Source: Rhipicephalus microplus
Lineage: Eukaryota > Arthropoda > Arachnida > Ixodida > Ixodidae
Length of the DNA: 64,000 bases
Assembly: GCF_043290135.1 (NCBI RefSeq)
Contig: NC_134702.1
Span: forward strand, 191,922,491 to 191,986,490
Direction: 5' to 3'
The notes beneath the pieces are model-generated. The model did no database searches. It was not told where the DNA came from and was given only the letters and a program-made list of their open reading frames with translations. Positions 34,145 through 46,924 of this stretch are shown piece by piece. Numbering within the stretch: position 1 is the stretch's first letter; each line of letters starts with the position of its first letter. The position numbers and the translations under genes were made by a program.

Positions 34145-37100
34145 GATACTATTATTATTATAGTTATAATATTACATTTATATTTGCGGTTGTTGCTGTT
34201 GTTGCTGTTGTTGCTGTTATATTTGTAGCAATAAAAGGTCACTTGACATGCACAACTTTGCGCACTGGGATGGCAGTGTTCCATAACATACCACGTACAA
34301 AGAACACACTTCTCTCACACTGGATCTTGACAACGATGCAGGCGCAGTGTTATTGTTTTTGTTTCCGCTAGCAAAATGTACGTCATCGCACCGTCAACAC
34401 TACTTCCTCTGCGTTCTTGATGCGGCACACCCAGCCAAGTCATGTGGTCGTGTACTTGCGCAAAACTAGAGAGCACTGTAATCATGATATGCATATGCGC
34501 GCATGCGGACGTGTGATGTGGTGTTTTTTTATTTCGTGGACATCTTTTGTAAGCAGAGAAGCACTAAAACATAGTACAATGTTGTTTAGAAACAGCGTTA
34601 TCGAACGGTCTGCAGTCGGACCTATACATTGTTCATTGCAAGTAGTGACCCAGCTACGTGGTGAGAAATATTAAACGTTATATAATAAACAAGCCCAATC
34701 ACACAAACAAAAAGAACACTAAAAGGACCCCTACCAACTTCGAGCTTTAGTCAGTGACACGCGTTTCTCGTGTCGTCATAGAGTCTATCGGCTCATGTTT
34801 AAGTTCCGGCTAGACACAGCTGGCGCCTCTAGTATACGTACAAGAATTAATATTCGGCTCGTGCATCAAGGCGCTGGGTTAAATTTTTCGTAATTTGAAG
34901 TGTTGTACGTGCTCGTATCAAACTGGAACGCCACCTCGTTCCTCGTTTTCTCCCCATTCTGGAACGAGCCTTCGTTAGAAGTTCCCTAAATGCAAAAGAA
35001 ACTCGTTAGATTTACATTTCGTAAATTGAATGCGCTGTTGCATAAACGTCAAATTTAATTTTTTTTTATAAAATATAGTGCTGGATAATGTCGAGTACAA
35101 ATTTGGTGAAATATATATTTCGTTTGCACTACGTATATTTTACAAATTTAACATTGGTGGTGGCAGGTTATATATAGATAAAAAGAGCGTGAAAAAACAA
35201 TCTTAGACTGATTTTTTACAGGTAACGAGCCATGGTACAAATATTTCTAACTACTAATTTAGTGCTGGTCTATTACAAGTGCAAAAATACGGCACTTTGT
35301 GCGTCAGTGTTCAAATGCGCAGTCAGAATACCGCACTTCGATATTAACACAATAGCGTTCAATAGCTTGTAGGGTAAATTGCTGGTGTAGGCATCGGCGT
35401 GGTATATTGTGAACAAAGAAACAGGGTTGCGAAAAAGTGAAAAATCGGCATAACTAGAAACAAATAAGCATTAAAAAGAAGTTCGAGTGTGAATTGACTC
35501 CAAGCCATTTGCGAAGCAAGCAGGCGTTCTACAAAACAGTTAGGCAATTGCTTGAAACTGCTTCAGAAAAATATAAAATATCACGTAATTAGACGAGTCG
35601 TCTCAACGCATATAATGTTGCGTGGGAGGAGCATACAATCACACCAGGCGTCAAAACATCAGAATTGCGCAATAAGGATGATTTTTAAAGGCCCACTCAT
35701 TACAAAGCGTCTAGACAAAGTCAACCGCGCCGTAGGTTCTCGTTTGCCTTAGTGATGCATACTGGAACTATTGCCTAATTCTCAAAAAGAAATTTGGCAA
35801 AGCGGGCACTTAGCTACTTAACTTGCATTATGAAATAGTTTGCAATGGCGAATGTTATACGCCACCAAACGTTAGCTCCTTTGCGGCATGGTTCAAGCAT
35901 CCACCGAGAGCCGAAGACACGCTAGGAACGGATGACGCAACACACATGGAGCTCGATTACTTTATCTAATTCTGCTCTTGAATACAAAATTGAAGCGTCG
36001 TTAAAGTTTTATTCAAACAAAAATTGCCACATTTCCACCAATATACATGGGTTTCATGCAGCGAGAACCACTGCGAAATTAACAATACGTTTAGGTATTG
36101 AATAAGTTCTCATTTAATATTGCAGCTCGAGTACATGAAATAATGTCCAAGAGTCGAGTCCCTTCGTACTTAGCAAAGGTTTCATCTCGGGGCTTGAATC
36201 CAAATGACAAGCTTTGAATTTGTCGTTAGCAACTCGTTTTCAATGTTGAAGGGCCACTTTATCAAGAGCTTGAGAATTCTGCTATGTTGTACACTAATAA
36301 GAACGATGTGAATAGAGATACTAGAGAAAGGGGCAGGCCCAGTGGGTGCAACAAGAATGTACCGCTGTATGTACGTGTATTGTTCATTGCATAACAGTCG
36401 TTATTGATGTGGTGACTGTTATAAATCAATTACAATAAAATTATAGACCGAGAGCCACGGAGGTAACTGCCATGCTACTTAGATTAATGGCCAAACGCAA
36501 CCGTCGCAGGCACCAGACAGACACCACTGTGGCACCCACCTCCCTGACAACACTTGATGTCCTGATGTCGTGCACAAATGGTACAATTCTTCTCGCACAT
36601 TTCTTGAAGACCTTGGTACCTATCGAGGATGACACGAGCTGGTTTGACCAGGGAACATCTCTTCGAGTGCTTTCTGAGGACCACGATTTATCATAGAACA
36701 AGATCTTCTAAAGACCTTTTCGGGATGGCAAAAGCAATGCACATGACAATGTAGTCTCCTTCCCTACTCGCCACGCACCCGGATGTCAAAAGACAGACTT
36801 GCTGATGGCTGCTCACGTGGTGCATACCGGAAGCTTGCACGAGATATATGCGCTGCAGGGTGGATTGAGCCATCAATCAGCCTAAATACACGTGATGAGC
36901 AAAAATACTCACAGGGACTAGGTCAAACATTAGCAGCATAAGAGTGCGTGACCATAAAACATATATAAATGTCCAGAGCGTACACTGCACATGGCTAGGG
37001 CGCTCACTTTTAAAAGACATACTTTCAAAACGTAACTTTGCCACCCTTATGTTGGGGCCTGAGACCATCCATGCGCAGGGAAATATCACTACGCTGGATT

Positions 37101-39069
37101 ACGGTGGTTAGCAGATTGATGCTTTTCTCACTTTCTGTTCCTGAAGCACTGTGACTGGTGCCTTTGTTTTGAGCGCAAGTGACCCCTTTTATGACAATTA
37201 TTGGCACTTTTCGAAGACACGATGGAACTACACGAAGGTGCCTCGACTACGCCGACAAAGACACATAGACGCGTTGCGGAACTGCCATAACACACACACC
37301 AGCGCGCGCACTACTTATAAGTATGTTGACCAGAAAATTCGCCAAAATAAAAACAGTGTGCCCTTTCCTGGCAGCTTTACAATGTGGTACGATCATTCTG
37401 GAATGTGAAGTACAAATTCTCCAAGGAGTGTCAACACTCCTACACTCCATAACGCCTCTTGATTGCTGTCTTAAGGAATCATAATAATAGAAAACTTAAT
37501 CAAATGTTCATCCCACACATGGCCAGTCTCGGCGCTGCGCACATTTGTGCGCTACCGGAGGGTACCTTAACTTTAACACTAAGATTCAGCATACTCCTGT
37601 GACATGTGAATGGTAGACTGTTGCACCTCATGCAGTTGCCAATCCGTCTTGTTCAACATTATGTGCTGCGTGCGTTCAATGCCAAGAAATGTTATTAAAG
37701 GAACGCTCTTCACTCTACCTTGCACACATAAACGTAGCGCGTTGCCGTAACAGTTCCACCGATCCATTATGAAACAATGTCGTTATTTTAATCCCGCAAA
37801 AGGGAACTACTTTCTAGAACTTCATTTCTTGGAACGCCGTTTCGTACAACACTGGTAGTTTGAAGTAATTTCACTGGCACACTATTTTGTCCTTAGACTA
37901 GATAGTTTGACTAGGGCAGTTGTGCATAAAAATTAGTTGCTCTATCAATACAAGATTTGTAGTGCGAAATTCTGGCAAAGCGTCTTTAGAAACCAACTCT
38001 TTCTTTATTGCGCTTTAATGCGCTTTATTGCACTTGGATATTTAGGCGATATCTCATCTGAGAACGCAAAGCATGCGCCATCACTTAACTCGAACGTTGC
38101 CTAAAAGTTCTAAATATAGGTTTACTTATTTACGCGTTTCAGCATTGCCGCAATTAAAAGCATGGGAAAAAGGTCAATGGTACTGCCATCGCTTGGTGTC
38201 GTTATCTATAGTAAGTACTATTTTCTGCTTGTGCTTTGCACCCTGTAGCGCAAGGGGTGGAATATGCTATTGCCCACTCTATAGCTACTTCACGCACATT
38301 CGCTAGACAAGCGTGATACTACGTTCTAAGAAAAAAAACAATGATAATAAATAAGCTTGCATGATTATTCAACACTTCTGAGAGGTGAAGGCATTTTTAC
38401 TCTTCTAGGCGCAAACATTACGCATACGCTTGATCTGTTTCATTACGACTTCTAAATTTTCAATTTGCAAGAACCTCTTCTGGCCGTGATGGTCATAAAT
38501 GCCCACATTGGTAAGCGAAATAGGAATGTTAGCGTCTGGGCCCGAATCGATGTGCTCCTACATGTACTTAGGCATCAACTGCCTCTAATCAGTGTAGTCG
38601 TGTTTACAACGTAAATAATATGGGCTACTCAAATATATTTATCGAAGGAATTACTAACTTTCATATCACTGCACTTAGCAAGGGAAGTATAAGCAAAATA
38701 TGTGAATTACAAAATAAGGAGAGGTGTTGGCGGCACATTTTACAAAAACTCTGGAGCTGGATAGTGTACATGTATATGAGTTTATACGAAAGAGCTCCTA
38801 GAAGGCGCGGCGCTCATATATTCCGGTTTCAAAACGCCGTTTCAGATCATTTGTGCACTCAGTCATAAGCTTGTCGGAGATCAGCTACTTTGCAACGTGG
38901 CACTCTGTTCTTCTGTCGAGGTTCCTTGTAATTTCGAGGTGCCACATTTTGTTGTTGGATTACATTGTTGCAGGCCAAAACGTCGATGCTCCCGGTAGCA
39001 ACAGATGTGTTGTGCTGTTAGGCTTGGGGTTAGGCTCTCATTTCCAGAATGAAGGATATAATACCTCAG

Positions 39070-39194
39070 GCGGAAATAACAAATAAAGAGAGAAATAAAG
39101 AGAGAAATAAATAACAAAGAAAGAAAGACAGTAAGAAAGAAAAAAACAGAAGAACTAAAAGAAAAAAGAAAGACAAAAAAAGGGAAAAAGAAAC
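39070..39194. repeat. Polypurine tract (right arm)
   Basis: Mirror of the polypyrimidine tract at 9118-9242. Confidence 0.8.
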
Positions 39195-39374
39195 AGAATT
39201 AGCAGGTCGCTGATCTATACATTTGCCCCTATTTTCCAATTAGAAGGGGGCTCAAAATTTTGGCTTTAGTGTCGCGGCAAATAAGTCAGAACGTTATAGT
39301 GTTGTTCGAGTCTTTTCCAGGTGGAAGAAACGGTGAACCACCCGTATGTACCAGAAAACCACAAGGGTATCTTT

Positions 39375-39419
39375 ATGAATTTCTCAGTAAGAAAGCTTCT
39401 TAATTACTGAGAAATTCAT
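39375..39419. repeat. Perfect 16-bp hairpin (right arm)
   Basis: Mirror of 8893-8937, with the same 16-bp arms and 13-nt loop. Confidence 0.7.
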
Positions 39420-39656
39420 CTGGGATTGATCCCCGAACAAGTGCTCTTTTTCCGACGACTGAGAAGCTTCCTTACTCAGAGAAGTTACATATTACAATAT
39501 GTTACTTTAGGATAACGCCGTCTCCTACGAAAAAGCAGTTCAAACACGATATAACAAAATTTGATACTACAAATTTCCCGACCTACGCAGTAAATTGTCA
39601 TTTCCGAGTTGTTGCGCAAACAACCTAATCTTTTCATGAATGAGTGATGAAGCTAT

Positions 39657-40929
39657 AGCTCATAGCTCGGTACTGGTCAAGTTGTTGTTGGTCGTAGCAG
39701 AGAGGAGGAAAAGCGTCCAGCCACAAGCAGTAATGAGCTTGAATCCCCACCCTATCCAAAATTGCTGCTGCAACCAGAGTGCCTATTCCGCGCCACAGTA
39801 GCTTTTGCAAGCAGTCTATGGATACAGATAACTTCAGCTTTTCTGGTCATGCCTCTCGAGCTCTAAGAGTGTTGATGGTCGCCACCTATTGATCACCTAA
39901 TCGGTTTCCACCTAAGCCACAGATTGGTCGTAGTTCGCAGGCAGCCAGCAATGGCGATACAGCTGCTGAGATTCCTTAGCATGTCGACACCAAGCAGCCT
40001 CGTTCTTCTGAGTGGCCTGTGAGGCAACAGATGAAGTTACGATAGTTTTAGCGTGGGATGGCCTCAACGCTTTGCGAAGCGGTCGCAGCCAACATGGAAC
40101 TGAGTGCGGACATTACTGGCAAGGTGGCAGCTTGTACCTTGTAGCTCGACGCCATCAAGGCGTTAGTCGTGAAGCAGATTTTTGCGATAATGTGCTGCAG
40201 CTGTGCGACGCTGTCGGATGATCCCAGGGTTGATATTTAGGGATTGGAATTGGCGCAGAACTGAAATCAATTGTAGCAAATGCAATCATGTCATTTATTA
40301 TTCTAGCCAAATCAGTAGTCAAGTAGAATCCGAGTGGTAATATGAGCGCTCAATACTACTGATGAATAAATATACCTCTTCAATAGGTGAATCCAAAAGT
40401 TTAAAAATAGAGAGAAGATAGCTCTGACGCCAACTCGACATCGCAATTACGAAAACGGTTGGAAACCTATACAATTCAGCACAAGGTAACCAGTAACATC
40501 CAAGCTGGATAATTCGTTTGGGGAGACAGGGCTGGTTTCACAAAGAATACCGACTGTGGTCTTCATGGGGGCAGATTGCATGATCAAGTATGCGTGGACA
40601 GCCTTCCTGAGAAACTCGGCTTTGGTCAGATTTATGGAAACAGGATCCTGAACATGTGAAGCGCCAACGACGTTCCCACGTAAGTGGAAGGCACGTAATA
40701 TCGCGTCGTGAACTGGTACTGTGGCGTCAATAAAGCAATGTATAGCCACCGTAGAGGCCTGGACGGCGTTCTCGGGCTGCGTATGGAGCAGCGACATGTT
40801 GCCAGGTAACTAGGCTATGTGCGTAGTTGCAGTGCACTGCAGTAGAAGTAGTCAGGCTGATGATGGTGATGATGAAGTCTTTGGGCAATGATTATGAAAA
40901 CTAACAAAATTTCCTTGGTTCATATAAAG
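39657..40929. other. Right palindrome flank, unassigned
   Basis: The sequence is somewhat less AT-rich than the arms. A 116-codon minus-strand frame (40797-40447) includes NLTKAEFLRKAVHAYL and SSLDVTGYLVLN. It looks like a real protein-derived segment (possibly of a mobile element), but I cannot name the family. No LTR ends or tRNA boxes were found. Confidence 0.3.
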
Positions 40930-40934
40930 TAGGC

Positions 40935-41100
40935 TCGACTACCCCGCATTTAAATATTCCGTTAAAACCCGCGACCCCTCTCCAGAACCAAAGACTAAGT
41001 ACCTAGGTATTACCCTAAGTAATAACCTGGCTTAGGCACCTTACTTAACCAATGTTGCAAAGTCGCTAACCAAGCTTTAAGCTACCCTAAGCGATAAGTA
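40935..41100 (+). pseudogene. Short CR1/L2-like LINE fragment
   Basis: The plus strand reads KTKYLGITLSNNLA, a stop, then APYLTNVAKSLTKL. This matches the KYLGV.IS.NL.W..H...I segment that follows the FADD box in CR1/L2-type reverse transcriptases; the equivalent in the spacer LINE is IKYLGVNISQNLNWSFHVSK. Two stops lie within 50 codons. Nothing of the element is readable on either side. Confidence 0.6.
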
Positions 41101-43068
41101 ACGCATGTATATATTTCCTCCAGGTAAATCGCTATACTCGGCGACAAATTTCTGTGGCAATGAAGGCAAAGTTATAGGTGCGGAGCAAACTGCTGTGTGT
41201 TTCTTCGACAGGGTAATACCCGATGAACTTGTTTCAGTTTTGGTTTTGGCGCGAGAGTACATATTTCTGGCAGTTAATTTTTTTTGCATTAGCTTCTTCG
41301 TTGATTGCGTTCAACCACAATTACCGGCGTGCAGGCACACTGGCATTTTGTTTCCTAAGCTTAATTTTTCTGTGTCATTCTGTGTCTTCCAGAAAGGACG
41401 TGAATGTTTTCAGCGCTGGAGTTTTTAGGAAATGCATGGATACCTAAACTCATCTAGAGCTGAAAACTGACGCGCGTATCGTGCTTCATAGCGTTGGCCT
41501 GGTATACAAAATAGCAGGTTGCACATCTTTCTGCGCTAAGTGAAATTCAGTTTGGATAGCCTTGAGTTACGTCAGCATCAAAAGACACCAGTGGTACACC
41601 ATGTACGTGCTCTACGGCTGAAAAGACATATAGCGGCGAACTCGCCTCGCTGCAGAACCCTTGAATCCTGTGCTCAATCCCAACAACTGCTAGTTCCGGT
41701 CTCCTTCGGTAAAGCCGTATGGTCAAGAGGTGATTTCTCATGATACTGCATGGCGCAACTATGTATACCTGAGGACAGCAATCCTATGTTGCACTTGTAA
41801 AATTACTTGCTTAGAACAGGAAGGTGTGTAAGCCCAAGCAATTCTATAAAATATTGTACCATTTGAAAATCTACACAATTAGCGCTGGTTTAAAAGTTCT
41901 GAAATAAATTGTCACTTATCGCTTCGCCAGCAGTAATTGGTTCTTGGCGTCATAAGCCACATTTCCTTAGGTAACTTTGCCCAATGACAACATTCTGAGC
42001 CATATTTAACCTGGTGATTACACCATTCTTCTTCCCTAGACACCAAAATACAGATTTTTGTGGCTGTGGCTAATATATAAACACACTATTCCTGAACCAG
42101 CAAAAAACCCCTGGTACACACAGGACTACTTCGGCCTGTTGCAAACAGTTTTGAATCTGGACATGACAAGTCAAGAGGAATCAATTGTGCCACGTGATAA
42201 ATTGAAGCACCCAAGAGAGGGTGCTTTGTTATATATTGCCTGTATAACTAGCTGGATAAAATTTAAAATTCGCTGAAAATATAATTCCCACACATGCACA
42301 CCAGTCACACGAATTATTCTCTATTACTGCGTCCCGTTTTTGAGAGATGCGTGAAAGAGTTACAAATGCTGAGACTGTGGTGACAGTGCTTATGCGCATC
42401 AGATCTCCGCGGTATCTAGCACTGCCGCCCAAAATTGTAAAGTTTTGCTTTTACGCGACCTTATTGGTCACATGAGTGTATGTTCTATATGTATTCTGGT
42501 TGGACGGAAATAAAGTTGATGTTATCTCACCCACATAGGAAGCGGTGCAGTTCCCTTCTCGGCTCCTGCGGCCAGCCCCGATGTGCATGACACTTTGCTA
42601 GGCTGGAACACGAGAGTGAGAAGCCATTTCTGGAAGTCACTTTAATCTCACAGCTCATTAACAAATATTCTTCCAGCAGTGTGAGTTCATCTATATATAA
42701 GTGCTACTAAGAAAGGTTGTTCACAGCCTCTTGGGCTGTAATCAAAAATTTGCTGCTATTTCTTGCGAGTGAAACAAGATATGCGGTGCACCACTCAGCA
42801 CTACTTGCTGTCCTCATCTGCCGTTTTATATATGAAGCACACGTGCCAGCCTGAAGTGACAATCAATAGAAAAATTGATAGGCTGAAAACTAACGTAATA
42901 AATAATTGGTCGGTGCTGCATACAACCAGTATCATGCAAGTGGATAGTGCACATCATAACTTGTTAGGGGGCGTTTCTGGTACCTTGACACAAATCTTGT
43001 GTATTTGTTTGCATGCCCTCTTTTTTAAAATGGCGGAGCATACTTTTAAGCTTTGGCCATCGAAGGTA
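41101..43068. other. Unassigned DNA
   Basis: A 107-codon plus-strand frame (41105-41428) and smaller frames are present, none with a recognisable domain. The segment GACAAATTTCTGTGGCAATG near 41139 belongs to a dispersed core also found near 45994, 54131 and 59216. Confidence 0.3.
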
Positions 43069-43069
43069 A

Positions 43070-43106
<37 letters not shown>
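43069..43106. repeat. (AT)n microsatellite
   Basis: About 19 AT units with one AC interruption at 43087-43088. Confidence 0.95.
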
Positions 43107-43107
<1 letters not shown>

Positions 43108-43574
43108 ACTCACCAACAATCGCCATCATATTAGCGGGTGCACAACACGTTCGCTAAAGTTGCTCTACAGCAGTCAATGCACTGACGCAACTGTCACGTA
43201 CAGCAGCTGCTAGAGTGAGATCCCAGAGTATTTAGGATGCTTTTGAGCGCGCCTTTTATTGCACAATTATGCTCTCAGGTCTCTTCTTCAAGACGCACCA
43301 CATGAGCGCAGTCACGCGGCCACTTTTCTAGAGTCCCGATGCATGTGACTTTGTCCAGAAGTTCTAAAAAGCACGAACCACCAGTTGTTGGCTGCAGCAT
43401 ATACCCCTTGACCTGGAGTCATATCATTACAATAGAATTGAAGTCAGTGGTGAAGAGGAAGCCAAAGAATGTCATCACCAGCAACATTGGCCAGGTTATC
43501 AACCCCGTACCCAGAACAAGATCCCAGCATATCCAAGGAGTGAATGATGATTAGCGTAGCGAAGCATTCATTTG

Positions 43575-43710
43575 TCTGTTTGTTCGTTCTTGCTTCTGTC
43601 CGGCCGTCTGTGCGTCCACCTGTGCGACCATCCGTGCAACCGCCCGTGCTTCCATCCAATCATGCATCGGTCAGTGCGTCTGTCAATCCGATCGTCCGCA
43701 CGTGTTTTTC

Positions 43711-43783
<73 letters not shown>

Positions 43784-43850
43784 GCATCGTCCGTCAGTGC
43801 GTCCTTCCATCCGTCCGTTCGTCCGTGCGTCATCTGTCCATCTAGTGAAC
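43575..43850. repeat. (TCTG)n microsatellite within TCCG/TCCA-rich DNA
   Basis: A pure TCTG run at 43711-43783 lies inside a longer degenerate tract of TCCG, TCCA and TGCG tetranucleotides. All long frames here, on both strands, are low-complexity translations of the repeat and are not genes. Confidence 0.9.
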
Positions 43851-44060
43851 ACTTCAAGTACCGTCATTTCTCATATCTTCATCATATATTCATCAAATAG
43901 AAGTACCACCACCGAGCGGACATTTCAAGGACTAAACGAGTGGTGGCTACATACTACTGCTACTACATACATCGGGGACGCACAATGCGCGGCGCAAAGA
44001 AATTCGCCTCTAAAACGGTGCTTGTATTAGTTAACCTACTGTATTAGTTCAGGTCATCAC

Positions 44061-45440
44061 ACCATGGGATGTTTTTTCGTCAACCAGGACTGAATCTTGG
44101 CCTTCACGACGACGTCGAGGGCAACATTCCGAGCTGAACACTTCGGTACGAAGTATTGTTCATGATAAATACATTCCGTGGCTGAAATTTTGGTGAAAGT
44201 TGTTCTTTGAAGCCCCTCCTAAACTGCGGGCCATACTTTTCATTGTGGTAGTCACCGATAACACACTTTTTCTCGAGGAAAATGACAAATGCCTCATCCA
44301 CAAAGTCATTTTTCTTTCAGAATGGAAAGCAATCTACAGACCATCTTCGCCACTCGGTGCGTGACGTGAAATTGTGAGAACCTTGCGAAAGCATCTTCGT
44401 GTGATGACACAGTGCTGTTCTCCCACAACTTTTCCTTGGTGTGTCCAACATTCCCTCAAGTCGCGTCGAGGTAGTATATAGTCCTACAAGATGAAAAGAG
44501 GTATGTGTCAGGTATCTGCTTTGAAACAGTGGGGTGAGTTGAGACAGAATAAATTTGTGGTGCGCATCTAACGTGATTCTACCAGGCAGGCAGATGTTTG
44601 CAGTTCTAGGGCTGTACTGGAAAACACAAAAATGAAAAAAAACTTTGCTAAAGGTTCCGACTCGTATGAATCAAAGAATATTTTTATTCAGAACATTTCA
44701 TACTTCATTAGAACATGCCAATAGGCATGTGTGCCTTTGCATGCATAACCATATTGATAGCCAAATACAAAAAAGAGCCAGAGATGCGGAAGCAAGCCAC
44801 AAAAAACAGTAATTATTTTACTTCTGTTGTAATATTGAGCAAGTTCTCTTTATACTGAAGCAAAACAAACACTGAAAATTGGAGTGCTAATATTTTGTGA
44901 GTTTTTTTTTATTATTTCTGGTACTTGATTGTCACTCGCAAGCCATAAAACATACAAATCAGGATGAACAGCAACATGTATGAGAACGGGTGAATTAGAA
45001 TAAATTTTTAGCAGTACGAGGACTTCTATCGTTGTTCCCTCTTCCTACTATTTTAACTCTGTGAACTTTTACACGTGCCACTTTCTTGCAGTTTGCATCA
45101 TTGACATTTATAGCTCTTGTCAACAAATCAAAGCACTAACTACAAAGCGTTTCTCCTTTCGCATTTCGTGAAAGGTCCGCAGATATTTCTGCCACCATAC
45201 GATGTTGTCGTCTCTTTCAAGCAGTGCACAATTAGGTTTTCTCTTTTGTAATGCAAATTTGATGTCATTCAGAAGCTTCTGAATCGTTCTAACACTTGGT
45301 TACTTCGGCAGCCTCATGTCAGTTTCACCAATTACATCGTTGTGGTTCAGTTGGGGACTCGCTGTGAATGTAGTGCTGATCTACTTTGCGGCGAAGAGAA
45401 GGCAGAGTAAAACTATTGTACTGCTTCCTTGTTGTCTTTG
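44061..45440 (-). pseudogene. Broken IS630/Tc1-type DDE transposase
   Basis: Pieces of one transposase read in order on the minus strand. A helix-turn-helix-like FTLPSLRRKVDQHY lies near 45400. Then a segment includes IQKLLNDIKFALQKRK, LLERDDNIVWWQKYLR and MRKEKRFVV (45290-45130), ending where the first catalytic Asp motif should stand. A break of about 0.8 kb follows. The second half is GDYHNEKYGPQFRRGF, NVFIMNNTSYRS (where family members have a catalytic Asp as in VMDNA.YHS, here Asn) and IQSWLTKK (44301-44061). These motifs are characteristic of DDE_3-like transposases of the IS630-Tc1-mariner superfamily. Catalytic residues are lost and stops are frequent. Inverted terminal repeats were not located. 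Confidence 0.65.
44345..45115. other. Unassigned DNA between the two transposase halves
   Basis: This part, including a T/A-rich stretch at 44625-44700 and 44850-44930, cannot be read as transposase in any frame. It is either an insertion into the transposase or that part of the gene decayed beyond recognition. Confidence 0.35.
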
Positions 45441-46015
45441 GAGCAACTGTTGCTAGTGAATTAGCCACAAAACGAAGCATTTAACGCTTTGGGGACTTCA
45501 AGCTATCCTTTAAAGCATCTCTGGTGAGCAGTGCGCCGGTAAGCTGGCTAAATAAACAAAACATGGAAGTGACAATGAGTTCTTGCTGCGTCACTCTCAA
45601 TTTGACGTACACGTTGCCAACCAACTGCTTTCTTTTTTTGTCAGCTTTTTGTACTCAAGCTTCTTAAATATCATGTACGCCAAGAGACTTAGTGAGTAAC
45701 CTGAGAAAAGAGGAACTGGTGACGTGGAGGCCATTTTTTTCTGAAGGAAGACAGTGAAGGAAAACAACCGATTCCACCGCTCTGGAGAACGCAGCCACTA
45801 AACAAAGCCACGAAAATTCGAAAGAACGCTGTTTCAAGTCATATCACTAATAGTTTTCTAGCACTATCACTCGCAGTTAATAATATAACTCGACATAATT
45901 TGACGAGTAGGTTAGTCACCAAAAACAAATTTTTACTATTTTCAGCTGTGCAGCAATACTTAATAAACGGTGTAATTCACTTCTTTAGCCTTGGTCACAT
46001 TGCCACAGAAAGTTG
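45441..46015. other. Unassigned DNA
   Basis: AT-rich with no reading frame of note. On the minus strand ACAACTTTCTGTGGCAATG (46014-45996) is a copy of the dispersed core. Confidence 0.35.
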
Positions 46016-46017
46016 TC

Positions 46018-46650
46018 TGTGAGTACAGCTTACAAAACAGTGATTCTATCCACATTAAAGTATGCTAATTCTGTATGGGATCCTGATGAACGTGTCCTAA
46101 ATGATCTAATGGATTCAAAACTGCGCCAATAGATTTATATATCAGTATTTATACACCAAAAGCGCGATTATACTAAAGCAAACAGCAGATCTACCTGGTC
46201 TTCATTTCAGGCGCAAAGTTGCAAGAATTTCACTCTGTCAAGTTTTTTTTTGTTTCAGTAAATGTTCTCCCATCAATACTGCTCATCGCATCACTCAGTG
46301 CATCAGCCATGATAAAGCTGTGCACTCTGTCTTTACCAAGCCGCTACACATCTACAATCAATTTTTATTAAGAATCTCATCGTTTCAAATCCCAGCTGCG
46401 GCGGCTGCATTTCCGATGGAGGTGGAAATGTAGGCCCGTGTGCTCAGATTTGGGTGCACGTTAAAGAACCCCAGGTGGTCGACATTTCCGGAGCCCTGCA
46501 CTATGGCGTCAATCATAATCATATAGTGGTTTCGGGACGTTAAACCCCACATTTCAATCAATCAAGAATCTCATCGTCTGGAATAATCTTCTCAGACATC
46601 GTCGTTCACGTCACCCCCGTTAATTCCCAGAAATCCGTTAAGTCATACTT
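46018..46650 (+). pseudogene. Decayed CR1/L2-like LINE 3' part, split by a SINE
   Basis: The plus strand reads AYKTVILSTLKYANSVWDP, equivalent to the KTLIRPKLEYASAIWDP of the spacer LINE. After a frameshift it reads LKQTADLPGLHFRRKVARIS (equivalent to the ADLPNLDLRRKVSRLS region). After the SINE at 46383-46563, VWNNLLRH corresponds to the WN.LP motif near the C terminus. Stops and frameshifts are common. This is the C-terminal third of the element only. Confidence 0.7.
46383..46563 (+). mobile_element. Ruka-like SINE, 5' truncated, inside a LINE relic
   Basis: Plus-strand copy starting within the B box (TTTCAAATCCCAGCTGCGG) and lacking the A box. It includes GTTAAAGAACCCCAGGTGGT and ends in the (ATCA)n tail. 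Exact 13-bp duplications AAGAATCTCATCG flank it (46370-46382 and 46564-46576). Removing the SINE and one duplication rejoins the LINE relic. Confidence 0.88.
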
Positions 46651-46924
46651 TGTAAATGTTAGAATACCTTGTGGATTTCTCCAATCTCTCATGTAAAACA
46701 CGGTTTACAGTGTCCTTGAGGCATTTTCTGTAAATACAAAGAGAAGTGTCACACTGTGTTCATTACCGATAAAGTTTTCAAGTAGCATGCAGAACCTTTA
46801 TGCACGAAGGATGTCTAAATTGTTTAATGGAGGCCTCAGAATGCCGATAAGGGCTCTGCGAACTTATGGCATCGGCTGATAATAGATTGAGTTGTAGACC
46901 TCATTCTAACTACAATGTAGATAT

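Larger units (their letters stand above)
26083..39656 (-). repeat. Right arm of a 13.6-kb inverted repeat
   Basis: This 13,574-bp segment is the reverse complement of 8656-22221, longer by 8 bp because of the microsatellite at 27949-28063. It repeats every landmark of the left arm in mirror order. It includes the 129 bp (26083-26211) matching 22093-22221, which in the left arm form the fortuitous start of the LINE frame. The LINE body itself is not duplicated. Confidence 0.97.

Noticed and set aside
43544..44030. Long overlapping frames on both strands rich in SVCL or TDRQ repeats
   Set aside because: They are translations of the (TCTG)n tract and its degenerate flanks; no independent coding evidence.
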